Shown here piece after piece: positions 18,432 to 29,553 of a stretch of DNA of 64,000 bases. The position numbers and the translations under genes are program-made. The DNA comes from Pseudomonas brassicacearum (lineage in GTDB: Bacteria > Pseudomonadota > Gammaproteobacteria > Pseudomonadales > Pseudomonadaceae), in assembly GCF_003732225.1 (NCBI RefSeq), contig NZ_MOBJ01000003.1, positions 367,167-431,166 of the forward strand, given 5' to 3'. The notes beneath the pieces were generated by a model. The model made no database searches. It was not told the origin of the DNA and worked only from the letters and a program-made list of their open reading frames with translations. Position 1 is the stretch's first letter. Each line of letters starts with the position of its first letter.

Positions 18432-20348
18432 ATGTACCGATGGTTAGCCGAACACCTTGGAAATGTGAGCGTCAATCGCAAGCTTGGCATCGGCTTCGGC
18501 CTGGTATTGCTCCTGACCCTGCTGACCACCGTGAACGGCTGGACAGGCATGAGCAGCATCATCAGTCGCGGTGACAAGCTCGGTTATATCTCCAGCCTCA
18601 ATGAGTTGACCAAGGACCTGCGCATTGCGCGCCTGGACTACGAAATGCGCCGCGGCGAGCAAGGCCCGGCAGCGGTCAGCGACCTGTTGGGCAAGCTTGA
18701 CGAGGGCCTGCAAAACGCCCTCAAGATGATCGTGCAACCGGCTAATGTGGCGATGCTCAAGCAGCAGATTGAAGCCGTCAACGAGTACAAGCACGCCTTT
18801 GCCGACATGACCCAGGCCACCGCCAACCGCGAAGCCGCCCGCGCGAAACTCGGCGCCACTGCCGACAATGCCGTAGCCCGCGTGGCAGAAGTCGAAAAAG
18901 CCCTGCTGCAAGGCGACAACATTGCCCAGTTCAACAGCGTCATTGAGCTGAGCAAGTTGATCCAGCAAGCACGCTTCCAGGTGCGCGGCTACACCTACAG
19001 CGGCAAGGTCGAGGCTGAACAACCGGCGCTGGATGCCATCGACAACGCCCTGAAGTACCTCAAGACCCTGGCGGAAAAATTGCCGGAACAACACACCGCC
19101 AACCTGCAACAAGCCACCGACTCACTGATTGCTTACCGCGCGGCCGTCAGCCAATATCGCGACTCCCAAGTGGCCAGCGCCACCGCCCTCAAAGACATGG
19201 CCCAGCAAGGCGACCTGCTGTTCGACCTGAGCAAGAAACTCACCGCCACGCAAACTGCCACGCGTGACACCGAAGCCGCCCACGCCAAAAACACCCTGCT
19301 GCTGGTGACCGCACTGGCCCTGGCGTTCGGCCTGCTTGCTGCCTGGGCCATCACTCGACAGATCGTCATCCCGCTGAACCAGACCCTGAAAGTCGCCGAG
19401 CGCATAGCCGCCGGCGACCTGACTCACAACCTCATTTCCCGGCGTCGCGACGAACTCGGCCAGCTGCAACGCGCCATGCAGAACATGACCGTCGGCCTGC
19501 GCGAACTGATCGGCGGTATCAGCGAAGGCGTGACACAGATCGCCAGCGCCGCCGAAGAGCTCTCCGCCGTGACCGAGCAGACCAGCGCCGGGGTCAACAG
19601 CCAGAAGGTTGAAACCGATCAAGTGGCCACTGCCATGAACGAAATGGCCGCCACGGTTCAGGAAGTTGCACGCAACGCCGAAGAAGCCTCGGAAGCCGCC
19701 GTCGCCGCCGACCAACAGGCCCGCGAAGGCGACAAGGTGGTCGGCGAAGCCATCGCTCAAATCGAACGTCTGGCGACCGAAGTGGGCAATTCCACTAACG
19801 CCATGGGCCATCTCAAGCGCGAGAGCGACAAGATCGGCAGCGTGCTGGATGTGATCAAGTCCGTGGCCCAACAAACCAACCTGCTGGCTCTCAACGCCGC
19901 TATCGAGGCTGCGCGGGCCGGTGAAGCAGGACGTGGTTTCGCCGTGGTTGCCGACGAAGTGCGCAGCCTGGCGCAACGCACCCAGAAGTCCACCGAAGAG
20001 ATCGAAGAGCTGATTGTCGGCCTGCAAAGCGGTACTCAGCAGGTTGCCACCACCCTGGACAACAGCCGCAGCCTGAGCGAAAGCAGCGTCGAACTGACCC
20101 GTCGTGCCGGCGGCTCGCTGTCAAACATCACCCGCACCGTCTCGGCGATTCAGGCAATGAACCAGCAGATCGCCGCAGCCGCCGAACAGCAAAGCGCCGT
20201 AGCCGAAGAGATCAACCGCAGCGTGCTGAACGTGCGCGACGTCTCCGACCAGACCTCGGCCGCCAGTGAGGAAACCGCAGCCTCCAGCGTCGAGCTGGCG
20301 CGGCTGGGCACCCATCTGCAGATGCTGGTGGGCAAGTTCAGGGTTTGA
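18432..20348 (+). CDS. Methyl-accepting chemotaxis protein with helical bimodular (HBM) sensor
   Basis: Inner-membrane chemoreceptor, 638 residues. TM1 is about residues 17-37. The periplasmic region (about 40-285) is purely helical with two stacked four-helix bundles; motifs [20 protein letters not shown] and [17 protein letters not shown] match the HBM family of P. putida McpS, which senses TCA-cycle acids. TM2 is about 287-308, then HAMP (about 309-361). The signalling domain has the hairpin tip [25 protein letters not shown].. at about 480. Ligand specificity cannot be inferred firmly; organic acids are the best guess. It is monocistronic, between two repeat clusters. No pentapeptide tether for CheR is seen at the C-terminus (..LVGKFRV). 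Confidence 0.9.
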   Translation: MYRWLAEHLGNVSVNRKLGIGFGLVLLLTLLTTVNGWTGMSSIISRGDKLGYISSLNELTKDLRIARLDYEMRRGEQGPAAVSDLLGKLDEGLQNALKMIVQPANVAMLKQQIEAVNEYKHAFADMTQATANREAARAKLGATADNAVARVAEVEKALLQGDNIAQFNSVIELSKLIQQARFQVRGYTYSGKVEAEQPALDAIDNALKYLKTLAEKLPEQHTANLQQATDSLIAYRAAVSQYRDSQVASATALKDMAQQGDLLFDLSKKLTATQTATRDTEAAHAKNTLLLVTALALAFGLLAAWAITRQIVIPLNQTLKVAERIAAGDLTHNLISRRRDELGQLQRAMQNMTVGLRELIGGISEGVTQIASAAEELSAVTEQTSAGVNSQKVETDQVATAMNEMAATVQEVARNAEEASEAAVAADQQAREGDKVVGEAIAQIERLATEVGNSTNAMGHLKRESDKIGSVLDVIKSVAQQTNLLALNAAIEAARAGEAGRGFAVVADEVRSLAQRTQKSTEEIEELIVGLQSGTQQVATTLDNSRSLSESSVELTRRAGGSLSNITRTVSAIQAMNQQIAAAAEQQSAVAEEINRSVLNVRDVSDQTSAASEETAASSVELARLGTHLQMLVGKFRV

Positions 20349-20391
20349 GGGGATGCAGATGCCTCGGTTCACCTGGAACCGGGGTGATGCC

Positions 20392-20484
20392 ATCGCGAGC
20401 AAGCTCGCTCCCACATGGGTCCTGTGTGAAGCACAAATAGTGTGCACACTGAAAAACTACTGTGGGAGCGAGCTTGCTCGCGAT
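20392..20484. repeat. REP family A pair in outward order (reverse...forward)
   Basis: Reverse REP at 20392-20415 and forward REP at 20461-20484 with a 45-base spacer. It lies in the convergent gap between the chemoreceptor gene and the amino-acid ABC operon, where it may act as a shared transcript end. Confidence 0.88.
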
Positions 20485-20506
20485 AGCGGTCTGACAGGCG
20501 CTGAAG

Positions 20507-21262
20507 TTACAACACCTGCCGCAAAAACGCCTGTGCTCGCGGGTCCTTCGGGGCATCGAAGAACTCGGCCGGCGAGGCGTCTTCCAGCAGTTTGCCGTGA
20601 TCGAAGAACAGCACCCGATCCGCCACTTCCCGCGCAAAGCCCATTTCGTGGGTGACGCAGACCATGGTCATGCCTTCCACGGCCAGGGTCTTCATCACGT
20701 CCAGTACTTCGCCGACCATTTCCGGGTCCAGCGCCGAAGTCGGCTCATCGAACAACATGACCTTCGGTTCCATGGCCAGCGCCCGGGCAATCGCCACACG
20801 CTGCTGTTGACCACCGGAGAGACGTGAAGGAAACTCATTGGCCTTCTGCGCGATGCCAACCTTTTCCAGTAACGCCAGGGCCTTGGCCTCACGCTCCTGC
20901 TTGCCGCGCTTGCGCACGACTTTCTGCGCCAGGCAGAGGTTCTCCAGCACCGTCATGTGCGGGAACAGGTTGAAGTGCTGGAACACCATCCCGACTTCAC
21001 GGCGATAAGCATTCACATCGGTTTTCGGGTCGGCCAGTTGCAAACCGTCGATGCTTACCGAGCCCGAGTCGAACGCTTCCAGCCCATTCAGGCAACGCAG
21101 AAAGGTCGATTTGCCGGAACCCGACGGGCCGATCACCACCAGCACTTCGCCCTTGGCCACTTGGGTCGTGACGTTGTCCACCGCGCGGACCACTTGGCCG
21201 CGGGTGTCGAAGACTTTTACCAGATCGCGGACTTCAATCACTTTGCGCGAGCCTCCGCTCAA
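20507..21262 (-). CDS. Polar amino-acid ABC transporter, ATP-binding protein
   Basis: Cytoplasmic ATPase of an amino-acid uptake system (PAAT family, GlnQ/HisP-like). It has 251 residues. Walker A is GPSGSGKST (about 44-52), then the Q-loop [16 protein letters not shown], the signature [15 protein letters not shown], Walker [14 protein letters not shown] and the switch His in CVTHEMGFA. It shares a 29-base overlap with the permease gene upstream, so the two are translationally linked. The operon order is binding protein, permease, ATPase on the minus strand. Substrate cannot be assigned from this subunit; members of this group move glutamate, glutamine, aspartate or basic amino acids. Confidence 0.93.
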   Translation of the reverse strand: MSGGSRKVIEVRDLVKVFDTRGQVVRAVDNVTTQVAKGEVLVVIGPSGSGKSTFLRCLNGLEAFDSGSVSIDGLQLADPKTDVNAYRREVGMVFQHFNLFPHMTVLENLCLAQKVVRKRGKQEREAKALALLEKVGIAQKANEFPSRLSGGQQQRVAIARALAMEPKVMLFDEPTSALDPEMVGEVLDVMKTLAVEGMTMVCVTHEMGFAREVADRVLFFDHGKLLEDASPAEFFDAPKDPRAQAFLRQVL

Positions 21263-22193
21263 GCCGGCTGGCGATTTTCGACAGCGGCAGGTTGATCAAC
21301 AGGTACAGACCCGCCACGCAGAACAGGATTTCGAACGGCGAGAACGAGGTGGTGATGACTTCACGGCCGCTTTTGAGCAGCTCGGTGATGGCGATCACCG
21401 ACACCAGCGAAGTGTCCTTGACCAGACTGATGAATTGCCCGGCCAACGGCGGCAGCACGCGTTTGAACGCTTGCGGCAACACCACGTGGCGCATCGACTG
21501 GCCGGCACTCAAGCCCAGCGAGCGCGCGGCTTCGTTCTGCCCGCGGGCAATCGACTGCACGCCAGAACGAATGATCTCTGCCACATAGGCGCCGGTGAAC
21601 AGCGACAGTGCGGCGATCCCGGCAAATTCGCGGGACAGGTTGAGCACCGTGCCGATGAAGAAGTAGAAAATGAAGATCTGCACCAGCAGTGGCGTACCAC
21701 GTACCAGTTCGATGTAGACGGTCGACAGGTCGCGCAGGGTCGGGTTGCTCGACAGCCGGCACAGGCCGGTTGCCAGCCCAATCAGCAGTCCGAGCACGCC
21801 CGACACCAGCGACAGCCACAACGTTGTCCACAGGCCCCACAATAGCGGTCCTGCTGCCCAATGCCGGGTTACGCCGACCACATCGCCTTCCGCCACATCG
21901 TCGCCATGGGCAACTTGCAGGCTGTTGTCATCGACGCTCAGGTACTGTTCGACTCCGGCGTCGTTGCGCAGGGTCACTTCGGCCTTATCGCCTGTGCGCA
22001 CCAGTTCGCTGACGGTGGAAATGTCAGCGGCTCGCTGGGTTTCTTCGGCGTGATAGGCGAAATACTGCGGCACGCGGTTCCAGCGCCATTCGTAAGACAT
22101 CAGCGAGGTGGCGTAATACAACGCGCCAGCCATGCCGATCAGCACCAGCACGGTCAACACGTGCCAGGGCCATTGGGCTTTTTTCTGTTTCAT
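21234..22193 (-). CDS. Polar amino-acid ABC transporter, permease
   Basis: Inner-membrane permease of the HisMQ/GlnP type, 319 residues. TM1 is about 10-30, then comes a non-standard periplasmic insert (about 35-100, with [16 protein letters not shown]). The core of about five membrane helices carries the EAA loop [25 protein letters not shown]. The extra N-terminal periplasmic segment makes it longer than typical 220-240 residue family members. The start is the ATG at 22193 ([11 protein letters not shown]). The frame extends about 30 codons further upstream, but that part is simply REP sequence read in frame. It overlaps the ATPase gene by 29 bases. Confidence 0.91.
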   Translation of the reverse strand: MKQKKAQWPWHVLTVLVLIGMAGALYYATSLMSYEWRWNRVPQYFAYHAEETQRAADISTVSELVRTGDKAEVTLRNDAGVEQYLSVDDNSLQVAHGDDVAEGDVVGVTRHWAAGPLLWGLWTTLWLSLVSGVLGLLIGLATGLCRLSSNPTLRDLSTVYIELVRGTPLLVQIFIFYFFIGTVLNLSREFAGIAALSLFTGAYVAEIIRSGVQSIARGQNEAARSLGLSAGQSMRHVVLPQAFKRVLPPLAGQFISLVKDTSLVSVIAITELLKSGREVITTSFSPFEILFCVAGLYLLINLPLSKIASRLERRLAQSD

Positions 22194-22236
22194 TTGCTTT
22201 GAGAGTTCCGAATTCTGTGTCGCCGGGGAGGCCGTC

Positions 22237-22326
22237 ATCGCGAGCAAGCTCGCTCCCACAGTGGGTCGGTGTGAACACAACATCTGTGTCCGGCGCAGAT
22301 CCTGTGGGAGCGAGCTTGCTCGCGAT
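22237..22326. repeat. REP family A pair in outward order (reverse...forward, 42-nt spacer)
   Basis: Reverse REP at 22237-22260 and forward REP at 22303-22326. It lies inside the amino-acid ABC operon between the binding-protein gene and the permease gene, a position where a hairpin can protect the upstream mRNA and keep binding protein in excess. Confidence 0.9.
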
Positions 22327-22355
22327 TGAGGCGACGCGGTCTATCCAACCGAGCC

Positions 22356-23153
22356 TTACTCCATGTCCTTGAGCCAAGCAGTGTCTTTGAACCACTTGTC
22401 ATGGATGCGATCGTAGGTGCCGTCTTCGTGGATCTGGTGCAGGAAGTTGTTGATGAAGTTGATGCTGTCGTAGTCACCCTTCTTCAGACCGAAGGCCAGC
22501 GGCTCGTAGGTGAACGGCTTATCGAGGAACACCAGTTTGCCGTTGCCGACCTTGCTCACCGCCACGACGTTGTAAGGCGCGTCGTAGATGAAGGCGTCAG
22601 CCTTGCCGTTGACCACGTCGAGCACGGCTTCCTGCTCGTTGTCGTAGCCGTGGTATTTGGCTTTGGAGATCAGCTTCTTCGCGACCATTTCGCCGGTGGT
22701 ACCGAGCTTGGAGGTGATGCGGTAGTCGGCGGTGTTCAGGTCTTTATAGGAGGTGATGGTGCCTTCCAGGTCTTTGCGGATCAGCAACGTCTGGCCGACC
22801 ACGATGAACGGTTCGCTGAAGTTCAGGCGCAGGTTGCGTTCCTGGGTCAGGGTCATGCCGCTGCCGATCATGTCGAACTTGTCGGTCATCAGCGCCGGGA
22901 TGATCCCGTCGTAACCGGTGGACACCATCTCTAGCTTGACCCCCATGGCCTTGGCCATGGCTTTGAGGATGTCGACTTCGAAACCGATGATCTCGCCGCG
23001 CTTGTTGGTCATTTCGAACGGCATGTAGGTCGGGTCCATGCCGACTTTCAGCGTCCCGCACTTGACTGCGTCGTCGATGGCGCCGGCGTGCGCCGCGTTG
23101 ACGGCAACCAGTGCCGTGACGCCGAGCAGCAGCATCGAGAGATACTTCTTCAT
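22356..23153 (-). CDS. Polar amino-acid ABC transporter, periplasmic substrate-binding protein
   Basis: Periplasmic solute-binding protein of family 3 (SBP_bac_3), 265 residues. The Sec signal peptide is about 1-23 (MKKYLSMLLLGVTALVAV..AHA, cleavage after AHA). The mature part has the family pattern LKVGMDPTYMPFEMTNKRGEIIGFEVDIL with the FEVDI ligand-binding motif, DGIIPALMTDKFDMIGSGMT and the hinge TLTQERNLRLNFSEPF. The start is the second of two adjacent ATGs (23153), six bases after GGGGAG; 23156 is also possible. First gene of the ABC operon, followed by a REP pair. Substrate is probably a polar or charged amino acid. Confidence 0.93.
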   Translation of the reverse strand: MKKYLSMLLLGVTALVAVNAAHAGAIDDAVKCGTLKVGMDPTYMPFEMTNKRGEIIGFEVDILKAMAKAMGVKLEMVSTGYDGIIPALMTDKFDMIGSGMTLTQERNLRLNFSEPFIVVGQTLLIRKDLEGTITSYKDLNTADYRITSKLGTTGEMVAKKLISKAKYHGYDNEQEAVLDVVNGKADAFIYDAPYNVVAVSKVGNGKLVFLDKPFTYEPLAFGLKKGDYDSINFINNFLHQIHEDGTYDRIHDKWFKDTAWLKDME

Positions 23154-23332
23154 CATCAACTCCCCTAACCCATAGTGTTGTGAGGCGCGCAAAAAGCCGA
23201 TTTCCTTTTGAAAACCGACAGATACGGACAAAAAGTTGTCCGGGCACACCAAAGAGGGTGGCGATGCTAACGCACTCGTCCGTTTGCACAAGGGGGTGGG
23301 TGGGAAATGTTGTTTCGGGGAGGCGGAAAAAC

Positions 23333-23403
23333 AAAAGATCGCAGCCTGCGGCAGCTCCTACGGATGTACACCCGGTAGGAGCTGCCGCAGGCTGCGATCT
23401 TTT
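23333..23403. repeat. REP family B pair in outward order (reverse...forward)
   Basis: Reverse REP at 23333-23361 and forward REP at 23375-23403, core AGCTGCCGCAGGCTGCGATC, with a 13-base spacer. It lies between the opgH terminator and the promoter region of the amino-acid binding protein. Confidence 0.88.
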
Positions 23404-23410
23404 CAAAGAC

Positions 23411-23440
23411 GCCCCGCTTCTGAACGAAGCGGGGCTTTTG
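23411..23440. terminator. Hairpin terminator downstream of opgH
   Basis: Perfect ten-base stem GCCCCGCTTC / GAAGCGGGGC with loop TGAAC. A TTTT run follows on the plus strand. On the minus strand (opgH side) the downstream sequence is GTCTTTG, a weaker U tract. It lies three bases beyond the end of opgH. Confidence 0.75.
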
Positions 23441-23442
23441 CA

Positions 23443-26013
23443 TCAGGCCGGCTGTACCTGCGTGCTCAGCGGTTTGAGCGGCAACAACGGTGCGTGAGGA
23501 TCGGCTTTCACCGACGCTCGCCAGGCATCCAGCCACTGCGCGTGGCTTTCGCTCCAAACCTGCTCATGCAGGCGTCCCAGTGCCACAGGATCGCTCAGCA
23601 ACTGCAGGCGCTCATGGTTGTCCAACCCGGCAGGGCCGGCTTTCAGCGCGTGGCGAACCCGCTCGATACGCAGCCACTCGATCGGCTCGGCCTGACCGTG
23701 ACGCGAAGTTGCCAGCGCACAAGCCAGGGCATTCTGCTGCGGATCGACCACCGCACGGATGAAGCCGTCGTTCAGCGCATGCCAACGGTTTTCGTGGGTG
23801 TACTGATCGGTCGCCAGCAAGGCCTGTGGCGGCGCGTATTCCTCAGGGATCAGGAACAGACTCTCGTCACGGGATTTGAGGCCCAGCTTCACGCGACTGG
23901 AGATCACCGACACCGGGATCGACAGCATCAGCGATCCGACGATCGGTACCAGCCACCAGAGGAAGCTCGGGTTCAGCCAGATCACCAGCAAGGCCCAGAA
24001 GAAGCCCAGCAAGGTTTGCGGACCATGGCGGCGCACCGCTTCGCTCCACGGCGTGGAGTCGTCGTCACGTTGTGGCGAGTTCCAGGTCGCAGCCCAGCCG
24101 AGGAACGCGGCGAGTACGAAACGGGTGTGGAAGATCATTCGCACCGGCGCGAGCAGCATGGAGAACAACATCTCCAGCAGCATCGACAGGGTCACCTTGA
24201 ACTTGCCACCGAACTCTTTCGCGCCCTTGGCCCAGATCAGGATGATGCTCAGCAACTTCGGCAGGAACAACAGCACGATGGTCGTCGAGAACAACGCAAC
24301 GGCCTTGTCCGGGTGCCATTGTGGCCACAGCGGATAAAGCTGTCGCGGCTCCATGAAGTACTGCGGCTCCATCAGCGTATTGACCGCCAGCAGCGCAGTC
24401 GACAGCACCAGGAAGAAGAACCACAGCGGCGCCGACAGGTAAGACATCACACCGGTCAGGAACACCGCACGGTGTACCGGGTGCATGCCCTTGACCAGGA
24501 ACAGCCGGAAGTTCATCAGGTTGCCGTGACACCAGCGACGGTCACGCTTGAGTTCGTCGAGCAGATTCGGCGGCAACTCTTCGTAGCTGCCAGGCAGGTC
24601 GTAAGCAATCCACACGCCCCATCCAGCACGGCGCATCAGCGCGGCTTCAACGAAGTCGTGGGAAAGGATCGCCCCTGCAAACGCGCCTTTACCGGGCAAC
24701 GGCGCCAGGGCGCAGTGCTCGATGAACGGCTTCATGCGGATGATCGCGTTGTGGCCCCAGTAGTGGGATTCGCCCAACTGCCAGAAGTGCAGGCCGGCGG
24801 TGAACAGCGGACCGTATACCCGCGTGGCGAACTGCTGCATGCGCGCATACAGCGTGTCCATGCCCGAGGCACGCGGCGCGGTCTGAATGATCCCGGCGTC
24901 CGGCGTGGCTTCCATCAAGCGCACCAGACTGGTCAGGCATTCGCCACTCATCACGCTGTCGGCGTCGAGCACGACCATGTACTTGTAATCACCGCCCCAA
25001 CGACGGCAGAAGTCGTCGAGGTTACCGCTTTTGCGTTTTACGCGACGGCGACGCCGGCGATAGAAGATCTTGCCAAAACCCTTGGCTTCGCGGCAGACGT
25101 CCAGCCAGGCCTGCTGCTCGGCAACGCAGATGTCGCTGTCGTTACTGTCACTGAGGACGAAGAAGTCGAAGCGGTCCAGATCACCGGTGGCGGCGACCGA
25201 CTCGAAGGTCGCGCGCAAACCGGCGAATACCCGCGGTACGTCTTCGTTGCAGATCGGCATCACCAACGCGGTGCGAGCGTCCTTGGGGATCGGCTCGTTA
25301 CCGGCGCTGGCGCCGGAAATGCGGTATTTGTCGTGCCCGGTGAGCAACTCGAGGAAGCCCATCAGTGCCGTCCAGAAACCGGCCGATACCCAGCAGAACA
25401 GAATCCCGAACAGAATCAGGATGCTGGTTTGCAAGGCATATGGCAGTACTTGCGTAGCGGTTTGCAGGAAGGGTTGATGCAGGACTTCTTCCAGATCAAC
25501 GAACGACCAGCCCTGGTACGGCATGATGCCTTTCATGTACCAGCCCGCGACGATGGTCTGGCCCAGCATCAACACCAGCAGAATGTAGCGGCGGATCGAG
25601 CCGACGGTGCGCCAGCGAGCCGCCGGAAGCACGCGCTCATCCTTCGGCGGTGCCGGAGGATTGGTGCGGCCGGTCAGCCGACGCCAGCCACGTACCAGGA
25701 TATTGGTACGCCATGGCTCAGGCACGACCTTGGTCCGACGAATCGGTGGGGTCGCCTTCAGGCACACACGACCGCTGGCGTCGAGCGCCAGCATCTCGGC
25801 CTCTTCAAGCTCCTCGGCGGAGTTGAGGGTCAACCGACGGCCGACCGAGGCTTGCGCAGCCTCGCTCGGCGCGTCGAAAACCTGCGACGACAGGCGTTCA
25901 TGCAGCTCGCTGAAGGATGTGCAGCCCGCCAATGTGGCGCGCTGCTCATCGGTCATCGGCAGGTGCGCCAGATACTCGCTGAGAGTCTCTGGCTGTACTT
26001 GGGAATTACTCAT
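23443..26013 (-). CDS. opgH: Glucans biosynthesis glucosyltransferase OpgH (MdoH)
   Basis: Inner-membrane family 2 glycosyltransferase that polymerises UDP-glucose into the beta-1,2 backbone of osmoregulated periplasmic glucans. It has 856 residues. A long cytoplasmic N-terminus (about 1-140) is followed by two membrane helices and the GT domain with [21 protein letters not shown] (DxD), the second Asp region [11 protein letters not shown], and [10 protein letters not shown], an R-x-x-RW processive-synthase motif. A cluster of C-terminal membrane helices and a cytoplasmic tail follow. The start at 26013 lies inside opgG (eight-base overlap), the conserved opgGH arrangement. Confidence 0.96.
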   Translation of the reverse strand: MSNSQVQPETLSEYLAHLPMTDEQRATLAGCTSFSELHERLSSQVFDAPSEAAQASVGRRLTLNSAEELEEAEMLALDASGRVCLKATPPIRRTKVVPEPWRTNILVRGWRRLTGRTNPPAPPKDERVLPAARWRTVGSIRRYILLVLMLGQTIVAGWYMKGIMPYQGWSFVDLEEVLHQPFLQTATQVLPYALQTSILILFGILFCWVSAGFWTALMGFLELLTGHDKYRISGASAGNEPIPKDARTALVMPICNEDVPRVFAGLRATFESVAATGDLDRFDFFVLSDSNDSDICVAEQQAWLDVCREAKGFGKIFYRRRRRRVKRKSGNLDDFCRRWGGDYKYMVVLDADSVMSGECLTSLVRLMEATPDAGIIQTAPRASGMDTLYARMQQFATRVYGPLFTAGLHFWQLGESHYWGHNAIIRMKPFIEHCALAPLPGKGAFAGAILSHDFVEAALMRRAGWGVWIAYDLPGSYEELPPNLLDELKRDRRWCHGNLMNFRLFLVKGMHPVHRAVFLTGVMSYLSAPLWFFFLVLSTALLAVNTLMEPQYFMEPRQLYPLWPQWHPDKAVALFSTTIVLLFLPKLLSIILIWAKGAKEFGGKFKVTLSMLLEMLFSMLLAPVRMIFHTRFVLAAFLGWAATWNSPQRDDDSTPWSEAVRRHGPQTLLGFFWALLVIWLNPSFLWWLVPIVGSLMLSIPVSVISSRVKLGLKSRDESLFLIPEEYAPPQALLATDQYTHENRWHALNDGFIRAVVDPQQNALACALATSRHGQAEPIEWLRIERVRHALKAGPAGLDNHERLQLLSDPVALGRLHEQVWSESHAQWLDAWRASVKADPHAPLLPLKPLSTQVQPA

Positions 26014-27766
26014 CGGCTGGCAACTGGTAGCTCCAGGTCTCGGTCAGCACTTGTTCAGTCTTGGCTGCATCCGAGGCAGGAGGTGTGGCAGGGGCTGCTT
26101 CGGCAGCGGCTGGCTGCTTGGCGTCTTTGTCTTTCTTGTCGAGCTTCTCTTGCTGCCTGGCGGCGATTTTATCGGCCTTGGCAACGGAAGAATTGGCGTT
26201 CACCACCAGAACCTTGACCGGCTCAGGGACTACGATGTCCTTGACCAGCGCAGCACGCATCTCGGTGGACTTGCCCGGATCCTTGATCTTCATGCGCAGC
26301 GTCAGGCGCCAGCCCTGGGTTTCAGGGTTGTAACGCACGCTGTTCTCAACCACTTCGGCGTTGTCGCCCACACTGACCTGGCTGCGCACCGGCGCGTCTT
26401 CCGGCAAGGCCTTGAGGGACGGGCCTGTGAAGTCCACCAGGTAGGCAACGCTGCCATCCGGCTGACGAATCAGGTTCGACTGCTTCACGTCACCGGTGGA
26501 ACGCAGGGTCTGTTGAACCCAGGCGCTGTCCGGCGAATGCAGGGCTGCCTCGTCGATGGTCCAGTGCAGACGGTAGGCGAAGTCCAGCGGCTGACCTGGC
26601 TCAGGCAGTTTTTCCGGGCTCCAGAACGCAACGATGTTGTCGTTGGTTTCGTCGGCAGTCGGGATCTCTACGAGGTCGACCGTGCCTTTGCCCCAGTCGC
26701 CTTTTGGCTCGATCCAGGCGCTTGGGCGCTTGTCGTAGCGGTCATCGAGGTCTTCGTAGTGGCTGAAATCACGACCACGTTGCAGCAGGCCGAAACCACG
26801 CGGGTTCTCGACCGAGAAATTGCTCACGGCCAGATGTTTCGGGTTGTTCAGCGGGCGCCAGATCCACTCGCCATTACCGGCATGGATCGACAGACCGCTG
26901 GAGTCGTGCAGTTCACGACGGTAGTTGAGGACTTTCGACGGCTGGTTGGCGCCGAACAGGAACATGCTGGTCAGTGGAGCGATACCCAGTTTGCTGACTT
27001 TGTCGCGCAGGAACACCTGCGCCTTGACGTCGACAATGGTGTCGCTGCCCGGACGCAGGGTCAGGCGATAGGCACCGGTGGCACGCGGCGAGTCCAGCAG
27101 GGCGTAGATCACCAGGTGCTTGTCGGTCGGCTTGGGTTGCGCAATCCAGAACTCGGTGAAACGCGGGAACTCTTCACCGGACGGCAGCGCAGTGTCGATC
27201 GCCAGGCCACGCGCAGACAGGCCATAGGTGTGGCCTTTACCGACGACGCGGAAGTAGCTCGCGCCGAGCATGGTCATGATTTCGTCTTGCTTGTCGGCCT
27301 TGTTGATCGGGTACAGCACACGAAAGCCCGCATAACCCAGCTGTTCGGTGGCTTTAGGATCGAACTTCACGTCGCCGAAATCGAAACGACTCGGGTCGTA
27401 CTTGATCTCTTCAACGCTGTTGGCAGTGATTTCGTTGATTTTCACCGGCGTGTCGAAGTGCATGCCCTGGTGATAGAACGACAGCTTGAACGGGGTTTTC
27501 TGATCGGCCCATTCGGCTTTTTCGGTCAGGAAACGAATTTTCTGATAGTCCGCGAATTTCATGTCACGGAATTCGTTCGGCAGATTGCTGCGCGGAGCTT
27601 CGTATTTTTGCCCGGCCTTCTCTTTTGCCTTGGCCGACACATCATCCAGATTGAATGCCCAAAGCTGGCCGGCGCTGAGCAGGCAAAGCAAGGCAGAGCC
27701 CGTCACCAGTGCGTTTCGTAACCGTTTGGCAGACAATTTTGGTGCATTACAGGGACTAACAATCAC
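26006..27766 (-). CDS. opgG: Glucans biosynthesis protein OpgG (MdoG)
   Basis: Periplasmic protein needed to make and branch osmoregulated periplasmic glucans. It has 586 residues from the GTG at 27766 ([17 protein letters not shown]), preceded by GAGGG at seven bases; an ATG at 27793 would add nine residues without a better ribosome-binding site. The signal peptide is about 15-38 ([19 protein letters not shown], cleavage before FNLDD). The mature protein contains the large beta-sandwich domain with [14 protein letters not shown] and [14 protein letters not shown]. The C-terminal 60 residues are Lys/Ala-rich and specific to this group. First gene of opgGH; 277 bases upstream carry its promoter but no clear motif was assigned. 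Confidence 0.94.
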   Translation of the reverse strand: MIVSPCNAPKLSAKRLRNALVTGSALLCLLSAGQLWAFNLDDVSAKAKEKAGQKYEAPRSNLPNEFRDMKFADYQKIRFLTEKAEWADQKTPFKLSFYHQGMHFDTPVKINEITANSVEEIKYDPSRFDFGDVKFDPKATEQLGYAGFRVLYPINKADKQDEIMTMLGASYFRVVGKGHTYGLSARGLAIDTALPSGEEFPRFTEFWIAQPKPTDKHLVIYALLDSPRATGAYRLTLRPGSDTIVDVKAQVFLRDKVSKLGIAPLTSMFLFGANQPSKVLNYRRELHDSSGLSIHAGNGEWIWRPLNNPKHLAVSNFSVENPRGFGLLQRGRDFSHYEDLDDRYDKRPSAWIEPKGDWGKGTVDLVEIPTADETNDNIVAFWSPEKLPEPGQPLDFAYRLHWTIDEAALHSPDSAWVQQTLRSTGDVKQSNLIRQPDGSVAYLVDFTGPSLKALPEDAPVRSQVSVGDNAEVVENSVRYNPETQGWRLTLRMKIKDPGKSTEMRAALVKDIVVPEPVKVLVVNANSSVAKADKIAARQQEKLDKKDKDAKQPAAAEAAPATPPASDAAKTEQVLTETWSYQLPADE

Positions 27767-28017
27767 GAGCAACCCTCGCCGAAAACAGATCAAAAAACCA
27801 ACGGCTAGCTATCTATGTGCCAGGTTGGCGAGCATTGTTCCGACTCCGATGGGCCTAAATGATTCCCCAAACGGTTCCGGACAAGTCTCTACCTAAGTCA
27901 AAAATGGGCCAACGAACGCTGATCCCCGTAGCGCGGGATTATCTAGTAGGCCGCGTTACAACGCATCAGGGGTAACAAAGTATTTATCGCGAAAAACCTC
28001 TGTTTTCGACCGAAACA

Positions 28018-28040
28018 CGCCTGAAAAGATGTTTCAGGCG
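28018..28040. terminator. Hairpin downstream of dtd
   Basis: Perfect nine-base stem CGCCTGAAA / TTTCAGGCG with a five-base loop, three bases beyond the dtd stop on the minus strand. The following U tract is short (TGTTT), so termination is plausible rather than certain. Confidence 0.55.
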
Positions 28041-28043
28041 CTT

Positions 28044-28481
28044 TCAGGTCTGTAACAGGAAGGTTACCGGGCCATCATTGACCAGATGCACCTGCATGTC
28101 CGCGCCAAATTTACCTGATGCCACTTTGCCATGTAACTGCTGCGCCTTGGCTAATATATAGTCAAAAAGCTCTTCTCCCAGTGCCGGTGGGGCAGCGGTA
28201 GAAAAGCTCGGACGCAAACCATTTTTGGTATCGGCGGCCAGGGTGAACTGCGAGACCAACAGCAAACCACCGCCGACATCGGCCAAGGACAGGTTCATCT
28301 TGCCCTCGGCGTCACTGAATACCCGATAGTTAAGCAGCTTATGCAAAAGTTTGTCGGCGCTGGCCCGAGTGTCTTCCGGTTCAACCGCCAGCAGCACCAG
28401 CAAACCCTGGTCTACCGCGCCAACAATTTCTCCCGCCACTTCGACGCGCGCGCCTCGCACGCGCTGTAACAGGCCCTTCAT
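28044..28481 (-). CDS. dtd: D-aminoacyl-tRNA deacylase
   Basis: Hydrolyses D-aminoacyl-tRNA (and glycyl-tRNA-Ala), recycling mischarged tRNA in the cytoplasm. It has 145 residues, the full family length. Motifs seen: [18 protein letters not shown] at the N-terminus, the SQFTLAAD active-site strand (about residues 77-84) and the C-terminal NDGPVTFLL containing the Gly-cisPro motif that rejects L-amino acids. It overlaps the upstream pip gene by four bases (ATGA), so the pair is translationally coupled. A hairpin follows its stop. Confidence 0.96.
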   Translation of the reverse strand: MKGLLQRVRGARVEVAGEIVGAVDQGLLVLLAVEPEDTRASADKLLHKLLNYRVFSDAEGKMNLSLADVGGGLLLVSQFTLAADTKNGLRPSFSTAAPPALGEELFDYILAKAQQLHGKVASGKFGADMQVHLVNDGPVTFLLQT

Positions 28482-29449
28482 GCTTCTTCAGGCGGTAAAT
28501 CAAGCAAACGTCGGGCCATCCGGCTGGCCGCACGCACCAATGCATCGGTGATACCCGGTTCGGACGCCGCATGCCCGGCATCGCGGATCACCTGCAGTTC
28601 GCTGTTCGGCCAGGCTTGATGCAGTTCCCAGGCGTTATCCAGCGGGCAGATCACGTCGTAACGGCCGTGGACGATGACACCCGGCAAATGGGCGATCTTG
28701 CCCATATCGCGAATCAGCTGGTTCGGCTCAAGGAACGCGTTGTTAGTGAAGTAGTGGCATTCGATACGGGCGATCGACAACGCGCGCTGCGGCTCGGAGA
28801 AGCGCTCGACCACCATCGGGTTCGGACGCAGGGTGGCCGTGCGGCCTTCCCAGGTCGACCAGGCCTTGGCCGCGTGCATCTGGGCAATCTGGTCGTTGCC
28901 GGTCAGGCGCTTGTGGAATGCATTGAGCAGGTCGTCGCGCTCATCCGCAGGGATCGGCGCGATGTAGTCCTGCCAGTAATCCGGGAACAGACGGCTGGCG
29001 CCAGCCTGGTAGAACCATTCGATTTCCTGCGGACGGCAGAGAAAGATCCCGCGCAGAATCAGACCGTGCACACGCTCAGGGTGGGTTTGCGCGTAGGCCA
29101 ACGCCAGGGTCGAACCCCAGGAGCCGCCGAACAGCACCCATTTTTCGATGCCCAAGTGCTGGCGAATTCGCTCAAGGTCGGCGACCAGATCCCAGGTGGT
29201 GTTGTTTTCCAGGCTGGCATGCGGGGTGGAACGACCGCAACCGCGCTGATCGAACGTAACAATGCGGTACAGGTTCGGATCGAAGTAGCACCGACTCTGT
29301 GCATCACAACCAGCCCCCGGGCCGCCGTGAATGAACACCACCGGCAAACCTTCCGGCGAACCGCTTTCGTCGACGTATAGCGTGTGTGTTTCATCGACAG
29401 CCAGATCGTGCCGGGCGTGAGGTTTGATCTGTGGGTACAAAGTCTGCAT
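28478..29449 (-). CDS. pip: Proline iminopeptidase
   Basis: Alpha/beta-hydrolase of peptidase family S33 that removes N-terminal proline from peptides in the cytoplasm. It has 323 residues, the usual length. Oxyanion-hole motif HGGPGAGCD is at about 41-49, [10 protein letters not shown] at about 68-77, and the nucleophile elbow GGSWGS with the catalytic Ser at about 110; the acid and base lie in GRYDVICP and DAGHAASEP near the C-terminus. No signal peptide. The start [11 protein letters not shown] matches the family. It is followed by dtd with a four-base overlap. Confidence 0.95.
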   Translation of the reverse strand: MQTLYPQIKPHARHDLAVDETHTLYVDESGSPEGLPVVFIHGGPGAGCDAQSRCYFDPNLYRIVTFDQRGCGRSTPHASLENNTTWDLVADLERIRQHLGIEKWVLFGGSWGSTLALAYAQTHPERVHGLILRGIFLCRPQEIEWFYQAGASRLFPDYWQDYIAPIPADERDDLLNAFHKRLTGNDQIAQMHAAKAWSTWEGRTATLRPNPMVVERFSEPQRALSIARIECHYFTNNAFLEPNQLIRDMGKIAHLPGVIVHGRYDVICPLDNAWELHQAWPNSELQVIRDAGHAASEPGITDALVRAASRMARRLLDLPPEEA

Positions 29450-29553
29450 TGCGCGCTCCGTAAGGGGTCGAGGTCATCCCTGGGGGGACTTCTATTATTC
29501 TGCCGTCCGGCATCATAAACCCGAATTACGTTAATGAGCATGCTCGCGAAAAA

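Noticed and set aside
23236..26217. A 993-codon open frame antisense to opgH
   Set aside because: Low-complexity Arg/Gln/His composition, begins inside a REP element and has no recognisable motif; opgH on the other strand is certain.
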